NCBI GenBank assembly: GCA_020445665.1
Contig: JAGRGD010000074.1
Location: 1 to 36,949 of the forward strand
Direction: 5' to 3'
DNA: 36,949 nt
Origin: Rhodocyclaceae bacterium
GTDB lineage: Bacteria > Pseudomonadota > Gammaproteobacteria > Burkholderiales > Rhodocyclaceae
This document shows, one piece after another, positions 26,209-33,439 of this stretch; position 1 is the first letter of the stretch, and every line of letters begins with the position of its first letter. Made by a program: the position numbers and the translations under genes. The notes beneath the pieces were generated by a model. The model was given only the letters and a program-made list of their open reading frames with translations. It had not been told where the DNA came from and searched no databases.

Positions 26209-27686
26209 TTCCAGGCCCCCGCGAGCGCTTCCGCAGCCGCCCGGGCCATCGAGCCCGACCAGGTCGCGTCCAGGCCGAACCACAGGCAGGCGGCGATCAT
26301 CGCCAGGCCTGGCAGCAGCATCGAGAGGGGCGCCTCACCGCGACTCGGGCTGCCTTCCGGGGGCTCCCGGAAGTAGGCGACCTCGACGAAACGCCAGACG
26401 TAGATCACGGCCAGCAGCGAGGACAACATCACCGCGCCGGCAAGCCACCACTGGCCCTCCTCCATCGCGGCCGTCACGAGGTACCACTTGCTGATGAAAC
26501 CAGCCGTCCCGGGAATGCCGATCAGGGAAAGGCCTCCGAGCACGAAGGCAAAGGCCGCAATCGGCATCGTACGCCCGAGCCCCGCCATGCGCTCCAGGCT
26601 GGCACCACCGTATCGCAGCACCACCCCTCCGAGGATCAGGAACATGCCGCCCTTGGTCAGGGCGTGGTTGAACAGGTGCGCCACGGCCGCGGTCAGGCCA
26701 CCCACCGAACTCAGGCTGATCCCGAGCGTGATATAGCCGATCTGCGACACGCTGGAATAGGCCAGCAGGCGCTTGACGTCCTTCTGGAAGATCGCCACCA
26801 CGGCCGGGATGAACATCGCCGCCAGGGAGAGCGCGAGCAGCAAGGTGCCGGTGTAGCGCGCATCGAACACCACGGTCTCGCCGAAGATCGTGAAGAAGTA
26901 GCGCATCAGCACGTAGATCGAGACCTTGGTGGCCGTTGCCGCCAGGAAGGCCGACACCGCCGACGGCGAGTAGGCGTAGGCGTTCGGCAACCACAGATGA
27001 AGCGGGAACAGCGCGATCTTGAGGGAGATACCGACGGTGATGAAGGCCAGCGCCGCCAGCGTGGCCCGCACGTCCCCCATCACGGGCAGGCGCTGGGCCA
27101 GGTCGGCCAGGTTCAGGGTGCCGGTCTGCAGGTAGAGCAGACCGATGCCGATCACGTACAGGGTCGCGCCGATCGTCCCCATCAGCAGGTACTGGTAGGA
27201 CGCGACCAGGGCACGCCGGTCGCGCCCCATCGCGATCAGGACGTAGGTCGCCAGGGACGAGATCTCGAGGAAGACGAACAGGTTGAAAGCGTCGCCGGTG
27301 AGCAGGATGCCCAGCAGGCCGGCGAGGCACAGCATCATCATCGCGTAGAAGAGGTAGTGCTCCTCGGAGCGCACCTCGGCGGCGATGCCGGTCCGGCAGT
27401 AGGGCATCACGAACACCGCCATCAGGGCGACGATCAGCGCCACGAAGGCGTTGGCGGCGTCGACCCGGTACTCGATGCCCAGCGGCGCGGGCCAGGTGCC
27501 GATGGCGTAGCTGATGACCCCCTGGTCCACCGCCTGCTGCAGCAGCGGAATGGCGATGATCAGCGTCACGACGCTCGCCAGCATGGCGGCCATCCAGCTC
27601 AGGAGGGGCCGCCGCAGCAGCACGATGAGCGGTGCCGTGATCAGCGGGACAATGACCAGGAGGATCGGAAGGTGTTGTTTAAGCAA
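26205..27686 (-). CDS. mrpD: Mrp-type antiporter subunit D1 (operon 2)
   Basis: 493 residues, NuoM/N-like, about 14 helices. Key residues are present: TM5 glutamate in VFLEISSLAT (E141), TM7 lysine in ISLKIALFPLHLWLP (K223) and the following lysine in ATKVSIYVLMR. Of the three pump-like subunits in operon 2 it is closest in pattern to operon 1 MrpD. The start is a TTG at 27686, three bases past the mrpC stop, with no strong ribosome binding site; the protein is hydrophobic from residue 6, so there is little room for a later start. Translational coupling to mrpC is likely. Confidence 0.93.
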   Translation of the reverse strand: MLKQHLPILLVIVPLITAPLIVLLRRPLLSWMAAMLASVVTLIIAIPLLQQAVDQGVISYAIGTWPAPLGIEYRVDAANAFVALIVALMAVFVMPYCRTGIAAEVRSEEHYLFYAMMMLCLAGLLGILLTGDAFNLFVFLEISSLATYVLIAMGRDRRALVASYQYLLMGTIGATLYVIGIGLLYLQTGTLNLADLAQRLPVMGDVRATLAALAFITVGISLKIALFPLHLWLPNAYAYSPSAVSAFLAATATKVSIYVLMRYFFTIFGETVVFDARYTGTLLLALSLAAMFIPAVVAIFQKDVKRLLAYSSVSQIGYITLGISLSSVGGLTAAVAHLFNHALTKGGMFLILGGVVLRYGGASLERMAGLGRTMPIAAFAFVLGGLSLIGIPGTAGFISKWYLVTAAMEEGQWWLAGAVMLSSLLAVIYVWRFVEVAYFREPPEGSPSRGEAPLSMLLPGLAMIAACLWFGLDATWSGSMARAAAEALAGAWK

Positions 27687-27689
27687 GGC

Positions 27690-28067
27690 TCAGGCGCGAT
27701 CGGTGGCGTTCAGTTCGTCGGCGGCATCCCGTTCGAGAATCTCTTCCTCTTCGATGCTGCCGTAGGCTTCCTTGATGCGCACGACCAGCGCCAGGCCCAG
27801 GGCGAGCGTGGCGACCCCCACCACAATGGCGGTCAGGATCAGGACGTGGGGGAGCGGGTTCGAGTACACGTCGAAGCCCTCGCCGATGATCGGCGCGACG
27901 CCGCCGATCAGTTTGCCGGGCGCGATATAGAGCAGATAGACCGCGGTCTGGAACAGCCCCAGTCCGACCAGCTTCTTGATCAGGTTGCTGCGTGCGATGA
28001 CGATGAACAGCCCCACCATCAGCAGCAGGATCGTGACGAAGTAGGTGTAGTGACTGGCGAGGTTCAC
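27690..28067 (-). CDS. mrpC: Mrp-type antiporter subunit C (operon 2)
   Basis: NuoK-like subunit, 125 residues, three transmembrane helices with the family pattern KKLVGLGLFQTAVYLLYI and NPLPHVLILTAIVVGVA. The C-terminus is acidic (EEEEILERDAADE). The GTG start overlaps the MnhB-like gene stop (GTGA). Compared with MrpC of operon 1 it keeps PLP..L-LTAIV but has a different tail and a longer N-terminal helix. Corresponds to MbhG in the archaeal membrane-bound hydrogenase order. Confidence 0.93.
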   Translation of the reverse strand: MNLASHYTYFVTILLLMVGLFIVIARSNLIKKLVGLGLFQTAVYLLYIAPGKLIGGVAPIIGEGFDVYSNPLPHVLILTAIVVGVATLALGLALVVRIKEAYGSIEEEEILERDAADELNATDRA

Positions 28068-28507
28068 GACGCGTCCTCGCTGTCGACCGGGCTGCGCGAA
28101 CGCCCGGCGAACACATAGAAGATCTTCAGCATCACGGCGAACACGGTGACCAGGACTCCGACCTCAACCCAGAAGATGCCGCGGTGCTGGCCATGCACCG
28201 GATCGTGGGCGAGCACGAAGTAGTCGAGAAAGTTGCCCCCCAGGAGCAGGCCGGCAACGCCGACCCCGGCGTAGATCAGGACGCCCAGGGCGATCATCGC
28301 CTCGACCAGGGCATCGGGCACCACCTTGCGCGCGCTCGGCAGGCCGTAGATCAGGGCATAGAAGATCACTGCCGCGGCGGCGATCACGCCCGCCTGGAAG
28401 CCACCGCCGGGCCCGAAGTCACCGTGGAACTGCACGTAGGAGGCGAACATTACGGCGAACGGAATCAGCAGCTTCGCCAGCACGCGCAGAATGATGTCGA
28501 GCCTCAC
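28064..28507 (-). CDS. mrpB: Mrp-type antiporter subunit B (MnhB domain; operon 2)
   Basis: 147 residues, four predicted helices, with the MnhB signature FGPGGGFQAGVIAAAAVIFY. In operon 1 the same domain is fused to MrpA (LPGGGFIAGLVYA). GTG start overlaps the A' stop (GTGA), and its stop overlaps mrpC (GTGA). Corresponds to MbhF in membrane-bound hydrogenase. Confidence 0.92.
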   Translation of the reverse strand: MRLDIILRVLAKLLIPFAVMFASYVQFHGDFGPGGGFQAGVIAAAAVIFYALIYGLPSARKVVPDALVEAMIALGVLIYAGVGVAGLLLGGNFLDYFVLAHDPVHGQHRGIFWVEVGVLVTVFAVMLKIFYVFAGRSRSPVDSEDAS

Positions 28508-29064
28508 GACGCGCCTCCTCCGTCGCCCGCCTTGGCGGAATCGCGCGACTTGAAACGCTTGCGGGGCTTGCCCCTTCGCAGCAGGGCGATCACCCCGATG
28601 CCGGCGGTGAACACCACGGTCGTCTCGCCCAGGGTGTCGAAGCCCCGGTAACTGGCGAGCACCTCCGTCACGACGTTCGGCACTCCCGTCTTCTCCGGCC
28701 CCTCCTTGAGGTACTGCGGCGCGACGTGCTGGTGAATCGGCGCCTGCGGATCCGAGAAGGCGGGAAGACCGAGGGTGCCGTAGACCAGCACCCCGCCCGT
28801 CACGGCAACCACGAACAGGGGCAGCCAGGGCTTGTGGATCGGCTTCGACTCGGTGCTTCCGGCCAGATAGATGGCGCCAAGCAGCAGGACCGTGGAAATC
28901 CCCGCGCCGACGGCGGCCTCGGTCATTGCCACGTCCACGGCGTCGAGCACGACGAGCAGCGTCGCCATCAGGAAACTGTAGATGCCGGACAGCAGCACGA
29001 CGCCGAACAGGTTGCGTTGCCGCGCGATCCCGATCGCGGCGGCTCCCATCAGCGTGAGCAGCAC
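28504..29064 (-). CDS. Truncated MrpA-like protein (A', C-terminal MrpA region only; MbhD+MbhE-like)
   Basis: 186 residues from the first ordinary start codon (GTG, 29064). It contains two units: an MbhD/DUF4040-like part (LLSGIYSFLMATLLV, then DAVDVAMTEAAVGAGISTVL) and an MbhE-like part with VLASYRGFDTLGETTVVF, which aligns with DFRGFDTFGEVTVL near residue 748 of the full MrpA in operon 1. The NuoL-like N-terminal 500 residues of MrpA are absent. The similarity seems to begin earlier, near 29091 (IILTTLTAVV), where only ATC or CTG codons are available; AAGGAG lies 7 nt before the ATC at 29088. The true start may therefore be non-canonical and overlap the mrpG stop. Tail is basic (KPRKRFKSR). 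Confidence 0.85.
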   Translation of the reverse strand: MLLTLMGAAAIGIARQRNLFGVVLLSGIYSFLMATLLVVLDAVDVAMTEAAVGAGISTVLLLGAIYLAGSTESKPIHKPWLPLFVVAVTGGVLVYGTLGLPAFSDPQAPIHQHVAPQYLKEGPEKTGVPNVVTEVLASYRGFDTLGETTVVFTAGIGVIALLRRGKPRKRFKSRDSAKAGDGGGAS

Positions 29065-29081
29065 GACGGCGGTGAGCGTGG

Positions 29082-29405
29082 TCAGGATGATGCTTCTCCT
29101 TCGTCTTCTGCCAGCACCGGCTTGACGCCCCGTTCGAGGGCCGCGCTGGCGAGCGAGTGCGAAGCCGTGGGCGAGGTGAAGAAGATCAGCAGGCCCAGAA
29201 TCACGAGCTTGACACTCGCCAGCGAGAAACCGGACTGAAGGATGAGCCCGAGAATGATCAGCCCGGCGCCGAGGGTGTCGATGACGCTGGCCGCGTGCAT
29301 GCGGGTGAAGAAATCCGGCATGCGCAGCATGCCGACCGCGCCGATGACGCAGAACACGCCGCCCAGAGACACGAGGATCCAGGTCAGGATGTCGAGGGGG
29401 TTCAT
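29082..29405 (-). CDS. mrpG: Mrp-type antiporter subunit G (operon 2)
   Basis: 107 residues, three helices, with the MnhG core AVGMLRMPDFFTRMHAASVIDTLG and the C-terminal FFTSPTASHSLASAAL. ATG at 29405 overlaps the mrpF stop (ATGA); the open frame upstream is a shadow of mrpF. Corresponds to MbhC. The operon 1 paralogue is clearly related (GLVRFSDVLLRLHGPTKAGTLG) but differs at most positions. Confidence 0.94.
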   Translation of the reverse strand: MNPLDILTWILVSLGGVFCVIGAVGMLRMPDFFTRMHAASVIDTLGAGLIILGLILQSGFSLASVKLVILGLLIFFTSPTASHSLASAALERGVKPVLAEDEGEASS

Positions 29406-29689
29406 GACTCGTCCGCCTCGCTGCGCCCGGGCTCGCCGAGGTTTCCGTAGCGGAAGAACTTCTGCAGGGCAATCGTCCCGATGATGTTGAGCAGGCCGTA
29501 GACGAGCGCCAGATCGACGAACTCGGGACGCCCGGCCATGAACTGGAAGATCGCCAGCAGCATCATCGTCGCGGTACCGACCGCATTCCCGGCCAGCGCG
29601 CGATCGAATACCGTCGGTCCCTGGAACGCCCGGACCAGGGCAAGTGCCAGCGTGACAAGCAGCGCGAGGACGGTAACCGCATAGATCAT
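29402..29689 (-). CDS. mrpF: Mrp-type antiporter subunit F (operon 2)
   Basis: 95 residues, three helices, MnhF signature RAFQGPTVFDRALAGNAVGT. The C-terminus is acidic (EPGRSEADES). Overlaps mrpE2 and mrpG2 with ATGA junctions on both sides. Corresponds to MbhB. Confidence 0.94.
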   Translation of the reverse strand: MIYAVTVLALLVTLALALVRAFQGPTVFDRALAGNAVGTATMMLLAIFQFMAGRPEFVDLALVYGLLNIIGTIALQKFFRYGNLGEPGRSEADES

Positions 29690-30168
29690 GACAGCCCCTC
29701 GAATTCGGTAACGCGGCGGTCCATGTCACCGTCGGCGACACCAGCGGCTCCTTCCCGGGTCAGTGCGTGCACGAGGATCTCGTCGCCATTGATGTCGACC
29801 GAGATCGTGCCGGGCGTCAGGGTGATCGAGTTGGCGTAGGTCACCTGGCCAATGTGGCTCTTCTGGGTGGACTTGACGCGAACCATGGTGGGGCTGATGG
29901 GCAGCGCCGGGTTCAGGATGATCTTGCTGACGTCGATCGCCGACTTGAAGATCTCCTTGAGCAGCCAGGGCCAGTACAGCACGGCACTGCGGCTCAGGTG
30001 CATCGGGTGGCCTTCGTGGTCGATGACGTCCATGCGATGGGCAAACCACAGCACGGCGACGGCCGACACCACGCCCATGGTCAGCAGGAACGGCGTGAAA
30101 TAGCCGGACAGCACGACCCAGAAGGCGAACAAGGTGATGATGACGCTCAGCGACCGGAAGATGCTCAT
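29686..30168 (-). CDS. mrpE: Mrp-type antiporter subunit E (operon 2)
   Basis: 160 residues: N-terminal helices (about 5-50), then the MnhE soluble domain with SITLTPGTISVDI and ILVHAL. I start at the ATG at 30168. A GTG in frame at 30240 would add 24 non-hydrophobic residues and would begin on the base next to the predicted -10 box, so I reject it. No Shine-Dalgarno is visible before the ATG, which is odd for the first gene of a ten-gene operon. Corresponds to MbhA and leads the operon. Confidence 0.92.
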   Translation of the reverse strand: MSIFRSLSVIITLFAFWVVLSGYFTPFLLTMGVVSAVAVLWFAHRMDVIDHEGHPMHLSRSAVLYWPWLLKEIFKSAIDVSKIILNPALPISPTMVRVKSTQKSHIGQVTYANSITLTPGTISVDINGDEILVHALTREGAAGVADGDMDRRVTEFEGLS

Positions 30169-30240
30169 TGAATTGTCTGGATTATTTCTGAGCCCGGACT
30201 CTTGTGGCGATGCACAAGAACGACCCCCCTCGGGTGCCAC

Positions 30241-30269
30241 ACTATAGCTTCGAGCCGCCGATCGAACAA
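30241..30269 (-). promoter_or_regulatory. Predicted sigma-70 promoter of Mrp operon 2
   Basis: On the minus strand TTGTTC (30269-30264) and TATAGT (30246-30241) are separated by 17 bp. It would give a leader of about 65 nt before the mrpE ATG at 30168. No other pair in this 241-bp intergenic region scores as well by eye. Confidence 0.5.
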
Positions 30270-30338
30270 CGCCAAACGCGATTCGGCCTCAACCGTCGGC
30301 CGCCTGCAGGGTGCCCGAAACCACCTGATGATTCAGAG

Positions 30339-30353
30339 TTTCACTGTGCGAAA
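30339..30353. promoter_or_regulatory. Possible IclR-family operator
   Basis: Near-perfect inverted repeat TTTCAC-TGT-GCGAAA (one mismatch in six) between the divergent Mrp operon 2 and the iclR-type gene, 57 bp before the regulator ATG. IclR-family regulators often bind short TTTC/GAAA palindromes beside their own genes. Binding is inferred. Confidence 0.45.
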
Positions 30354-30409
30354 TGTAGCGGAGCGGGTACCATCGGGGAACTAGGGAATCCCACAACGAA
30401 TGCGCCGCG

Positions 30410-31186
30410 ATGACTGCACCCGAACAGAAGAATTCCATCCAGGTCATCGAGCGGATGATGCGCCTGCTTGACGTGCTGTCCGAGCATCCCGACCCCGTTC
30501 CCCTCAAGACCCTGGCCCTCGAAACCGGGCTGCACCCATCCACCGCGCACCGGATCCTGGCCGCGATGTCGGCCAGTGGATTCGTCGAACGCTCCGACAA
30601 CGGCGTCTACCGGCTGGGCATCCGTTTGCTCGAACTCGGCTCCCTGGTCAAGTCGCGCATTTCCCTGCGGGACACGGCCATGCAGGCCATGCTGCAGTTG
30701 CACCAGAAGACCGGCGAGAGCGTGAACCTGGGCATCCGCGACGGGGACGAAATCGTCTATGTCGAGCGCACCTCGAGCGGACGCTCGGCGGTCCGCGTGG
30801 TGCACATCGTAGGGGCCCGGGCGCCCCTGCACGTGACCGCATCGGGCAAGCTGTTCCTGGCTGAAGACGGCCCTGTGAAGGTCAGGGAGTACGCCCGCCG
30901 CACCGGCCTGCCTCGCCTGACGTCGACCTCCATCGTGAGCCTCGAGACGCTGGAAAAGGAAATCGACAAGGTACGCCGCCACGCGGTGGCATACGACCTC
31001 GACGAAGTGGAAAACGGGGTGCGCTGCATTGCCGCCGGCATCCGTGACGACAGCGGTTCGCTGGTGGCGGGGCTGTCCCTGTCGACCCCGTCGGAACGCT
31101 TCAACCCGGATCTGGCGCCGATCATCCGCGACACCGCCGAGCAGATCTCGCGCGCGCTTGGCTACGTTCCGCCCATCGCGCGCTGA
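30410..31186 (+). CDS. IclR-family transcriptional regulator
   Basis: 258 residues. N-terminal winged helix at about 8-70 (SIQVIERMMRLLDVL, then LKTLALETGLHPSTAHRIL and NGVYRLG) and a C-terminal IclR effector domain at about 80-250 (MLQLHQKTGESVNLGIRDG, LHVTASGKLFLA, the latter being the family ligand-pocket segment). Relatives respond to small organic acids such as glyoxylate, pyruvate, protocatechuate or acetate. No catabolic operon is adjacent. Its 5' neighbour, divergent by 241 bp, is Mrp operon 2, and a palindrome lies between them; pckG and maeB are 4-6 kb away. The target could be the Mrp operon, itself or remote genes. It converges with pbpG (6 bp). Confidence 0.94.
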   Translation: MTAPEQKNSIQVIERMMRLLDVLSEHPDPVPLKTLALETGLHPSTAHRILAAMSASGFVERSDNGVYRLGIRLLELGSLVKSRISLRDTAMQAMLQLHQKTGESVNLGIRDGDEIVYVERTSSGRSAVRVVHIVGARAPLHVTASGKLFLAEDGPVKVREYARRTGLPRLTSTSIVSLETLEKEIDKVRRHAVAYDLDEVENGVRCIAAGIRDDSGSLVAGLSLSTPSERFNPDLAPIIRDTAEQISRALGYVPPIAR

Positions 31187-31192
31187 GCCCGC

Positions 31193-32104
31193 TCAGCCCG
31201 AGCGATCGCGCGGAATGCTGGCCTGCTGGTGGACGGCGCCGGACTCGATCCAGCGCTTGATCCGCCGCGCGTCGGCCGTGCGGGTGTATTTGCCGAACGA
31301 GTCGAGCAGCACGACGATCATCGGGCGATCCATGATCCATGCCTGCATGACAAGGCAGCGGCCGGCCTCGCGAATGTAGCCGGTCTTCGACACGCCGATG
31401 CGCCAGTCCGGGCTCTTGACCAGCCCGTTGGTGTTGCCGAAGCGTCGCGACCGGCCATTGATATTGACCTCGTAGGACTCGGCCGTCGAAAACGCGCGGA
31501 TCAGCGGATAGCGGGCCGCGGCGCTGACCAACCGCGCCAGATCCCTTGCGCTGGAGACATTGCGGGCCGACAGTCCGGTCGGCTCGACGAAGCGGGTGTC
31601 CTCAAGCCCCAGCAGCCGCGCCTTGACGTTCATGGCCTCAATGAATCCGGCCGTACCACCGGGATAGTAGCGAGCCAGGGCCGACGCCGCCCGGTTCTCC
31701 GATGACATCAGCGCCAGCTGCAGCATGTCCTCGCGACTGAGCCGTGCACCGACCGGCAGGCGGGAGCGGCTGCCGCGCAGGGTGTCGACGTCATCCCGCG
31801 CGACGCGCAGAACGTCGGACAGGCCCTGGGATGCATCGAGCACGACCATCGCCGTCATCAGTTTGGTAATCGAGGCGATTGGCACGACCTCGTCGGCGTT
31901 GCGCTCGAGCAGCACCTGGCCGGTGGCCTGGTCGGCCAGCAGGAAGGCCTCGGAGCGGAGCGCCGGCCGGCTGTCGTCGACCTCGAGGGTCACCCTGGAG
32001 GGCGCACCACCCGCCGCCCACGGCGACCCCGGGATCGCCAGCGCCATGCCGGCGGCCAGTAGGAGGGCACGGCCCCACTGCTTCGAACTCATCGATCGCC
32101 TCAT
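31193..32104 (-). CDS. pbpG: D-alanyl-D-alanine endopeptidase (PBP7-like)
   Basis: Periplasmic low-molecular-weight penicillin-binding protein that cleaves peptide cross-links in peptidoglycan. 303 residues, usual PBP7 length. The signal peptide (about 10-30) ends near SPWAAGG. All three catalytic motifs are present: SITK (S78, K81), SEN (135-137) and KTG (240-242). There is no C-terminal amphipathic anchor of the PBP5/6 kind. Two starts are possible: ATG 32104 (used here) or ATG 32092, which has GAGG 6 nt upstream; both keep the signal peptide. Downstream of the patatin gene on the same strand, with 94 bp between. Confidence 0.93.
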   Translation of the reverse strand: MRRSMSSKQWGRALLLAAGMALAIPGSPWAAGGAPSRVTLEVDDSRPALRSEAFLLADQATGQVLLERNADEVVPIASITKLMTAMVVLDASQGLSDVLRVARDDVDTLRGSRSRLPVGARLSREDMLQLALMSSENRAASALARYYPGGTAGFIEAMNVKARLLGLEDTRFVEPTGLSARNVSSARDLARLVSAAARYPLIRAFSTAESYEVNINGRSRRFGNTNGLVKSPDWRIGVSKTGYIREAGRCLVMQAWIMDRPMIVVLLDSFGKYTRTADARRIKRWIESGAVHQQASIPRDRSG

Positions 32105-32157
32105 GTGTTCCAGTAAAACGGCCTGGCCCCGCCGAATTGGCAGGGTCAGACCGTGTA

Positions 32158-32172
32158 CGGCATATTGTGCCG
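32158..32172. repeat. Short inverted repeat upstream of pbpG
   Basis: CGGCA-TATTG-TGCCG, a perfect 5-bp palindrome with 5-bp spacer, lies in the AT-richer part of the 94-bp gap between the patatin stop and the pbpG start. No T-run follows on the minus strand, so an operator is as likely as a terminator. Confidence 0.25.
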
Positions 32173-32198
32173 AAAAATGAAGCCCCTAGGGTGCAGAT

Positions 32199-33365
32199 TT
32201 AATGTAACACCTGCGCCTCGTCGCCGTGACCGGCGTCACACCGCAGGAAGGCGGCCAGTTCCGCCCGTCGCGCCATCGCATCGCGGTAGCCCAGTTCGAT
32301 CAGCGCCCGCGTATAGCCGGATTCGAAGAGCAGGTACGACAGGATCGTCGATCCGTTGCGGCGCGTTGCGCCGACCCCGTGCATGACCGAGCGGAGGACG
32401 GTCGGCAGGGTGTGCCGATAGCGCGCGGCGATGGATTCGAGCTTGCGCGACGGCGCGATGACCAGCGTCTCGATCGGCTTCAGGCGAATGCCGAGCGCCT
32501 CGCGCTGCCCCAGGGAAATCGAACCGACCGTGTCGTTGATGCGTGCCAGCCGCTCCAGGTCCACCTCGAGGCTATCCAGGAAGATGCTCGACAGGGCGTG
32601 GCCAGCGATCTGGGCCGGCGAGGGGTAGCGGTCGGTTCGCTGGCGGGGCTCCAGTCCGGCACGGCCGGCGCCGATCACCAGGATGCGATCGGCGCCCAGG
32701 TGGATGGCCGGGCTGACCGGGGCGAGCTGACGCATCGAGCCGTCACCGAAGAACTCCCGGTTGATCTTGATGGCCGGGAACACGAAGGGGATCGCGCTCG
32801 ACGCGAGCAGGTGTTCGACGGTGATCCGCGAGCGCACGCCCACCCGCTGGGTGCGCCGCCAGCCCGCCATTGCCTCCTCGGCCTGGAAAAAGCTCAGGCT
32901 CTCGCCGGTGGCGTAGCCCGACGCAGTAACGCTGAGCGCCGTCAGATGCCCCCGCTCGATGTTGCGCTGTATTGCGTCGAAGTCCAGCGCGTGGCCGAGC
33001 AGCTGGCGCAGGGGGTCGTTGTCGAGGAGGGATGTCGGGCTCTGTCGCACCAGCCAGCCCAGCATCAGGGCAGAGCCCCAGCGCAGCCCGGAGGCGACGA
33101 TGGAGAGACCGTCCGCGCGATAGACCTGGCTGACCGTGAAGTTGCGCCAGATCCACGACAGCTTGCGCACCGCAGCGTCGAAGTTATCGCAGTACACGGC
33201 CAGCGCGGTCGCATTGACGGCGCCGGCCGAGGTCCCGCAGAGGATGGGAAAGGGGTTCGCCCCGCCCCGCCCGCGAATGTCGCGAATGGCGTTGAGCACC
33301 CCCACCTGGTAGGCGGCGCGCGCACCGCCCCCGGTCAACACCAGCGCCGCCTTGCCCTCGGACAC
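32199..33365 (-). CDS. Patatin-like phospholipase
   Basis: Predicted cytoplasmic Ser-Asp acyl hydrolase of the patatin family, 388 residues. The oxyanion-hole motif GGGARAAYQ is at 12-20, the nucleophile elbow GTSAG at 44-48 (S46), and the catalytic aspartate in FGDGSMRQ (D208). The C-terminal 150 residues are Arg-rich and mostly helical, as in bacterial RssA/NTE-like members without cyclic-nucleotide domains. No signal peptide. Start is GTG at 33365, preceded by a G-rich stretch. It lies 74 bp downstream of maeB and could be co-transcribed with it. Substrate is unknown; lysophospholipid or polyhydroxyalkanoate-granule lipids are possibilities seen in relatives, not shown here. Confidence 0.92.
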   Translation of the reverse strand: MSEGKAALVLTGGGARAAYQVGVLNAIRDIRGRGGANPFPILCGTSAGAVNATALAVYCDNFDAAVRKLSWIWRNFTVSQVYRADGLSIVASGLRWGSALMLGWLVRQSPTSLLDNDPLRQLLGHALDFDAIQRNIERGHLTALSVTASGYATGESLSFFQAEEAMAGWRRTQRVGVRSRITVEHLLASSAIPFVFPAIKINREFFGDGSMRQLAPVSPAIHLGADRILVIGAGRAGLEPRQRTDRYPSPAQIAGHALSSIFLDSLEVDLERLARINDTVGSISLGQREALGIRLKPIETLVIAPSRKLESIAARYRHTLPTVLRSVMHGVGATRRNGSTILSYLLFESGYTRALIELGYRDAMARRAELAAFLRCDAGHGDEAQVLH

Positions 33366-33439
33366 GCTCCCCCCCGGCTCGAGACCGAATGGGCGCTAGC
33401 TTACCGGGCAACGCGCCGACGCGCTCGCGATTCGCCCCC

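Noticed and set aside
24703-30168. Operon 2 read as part of a complex I (nuo) or hydrogenase operon
   Set aside because: Presence of MnhB, C, E, F and G-type subunits and absence of any NuoB/C/D/H/I or [NiFe] subunit in the window.
30169-30240. Longer mrpE2 start (GTG 30240)
   Set aside because: Begins next to the predicted -10 box and adds a non-hydrophobic extension unlike MnhE proteins.
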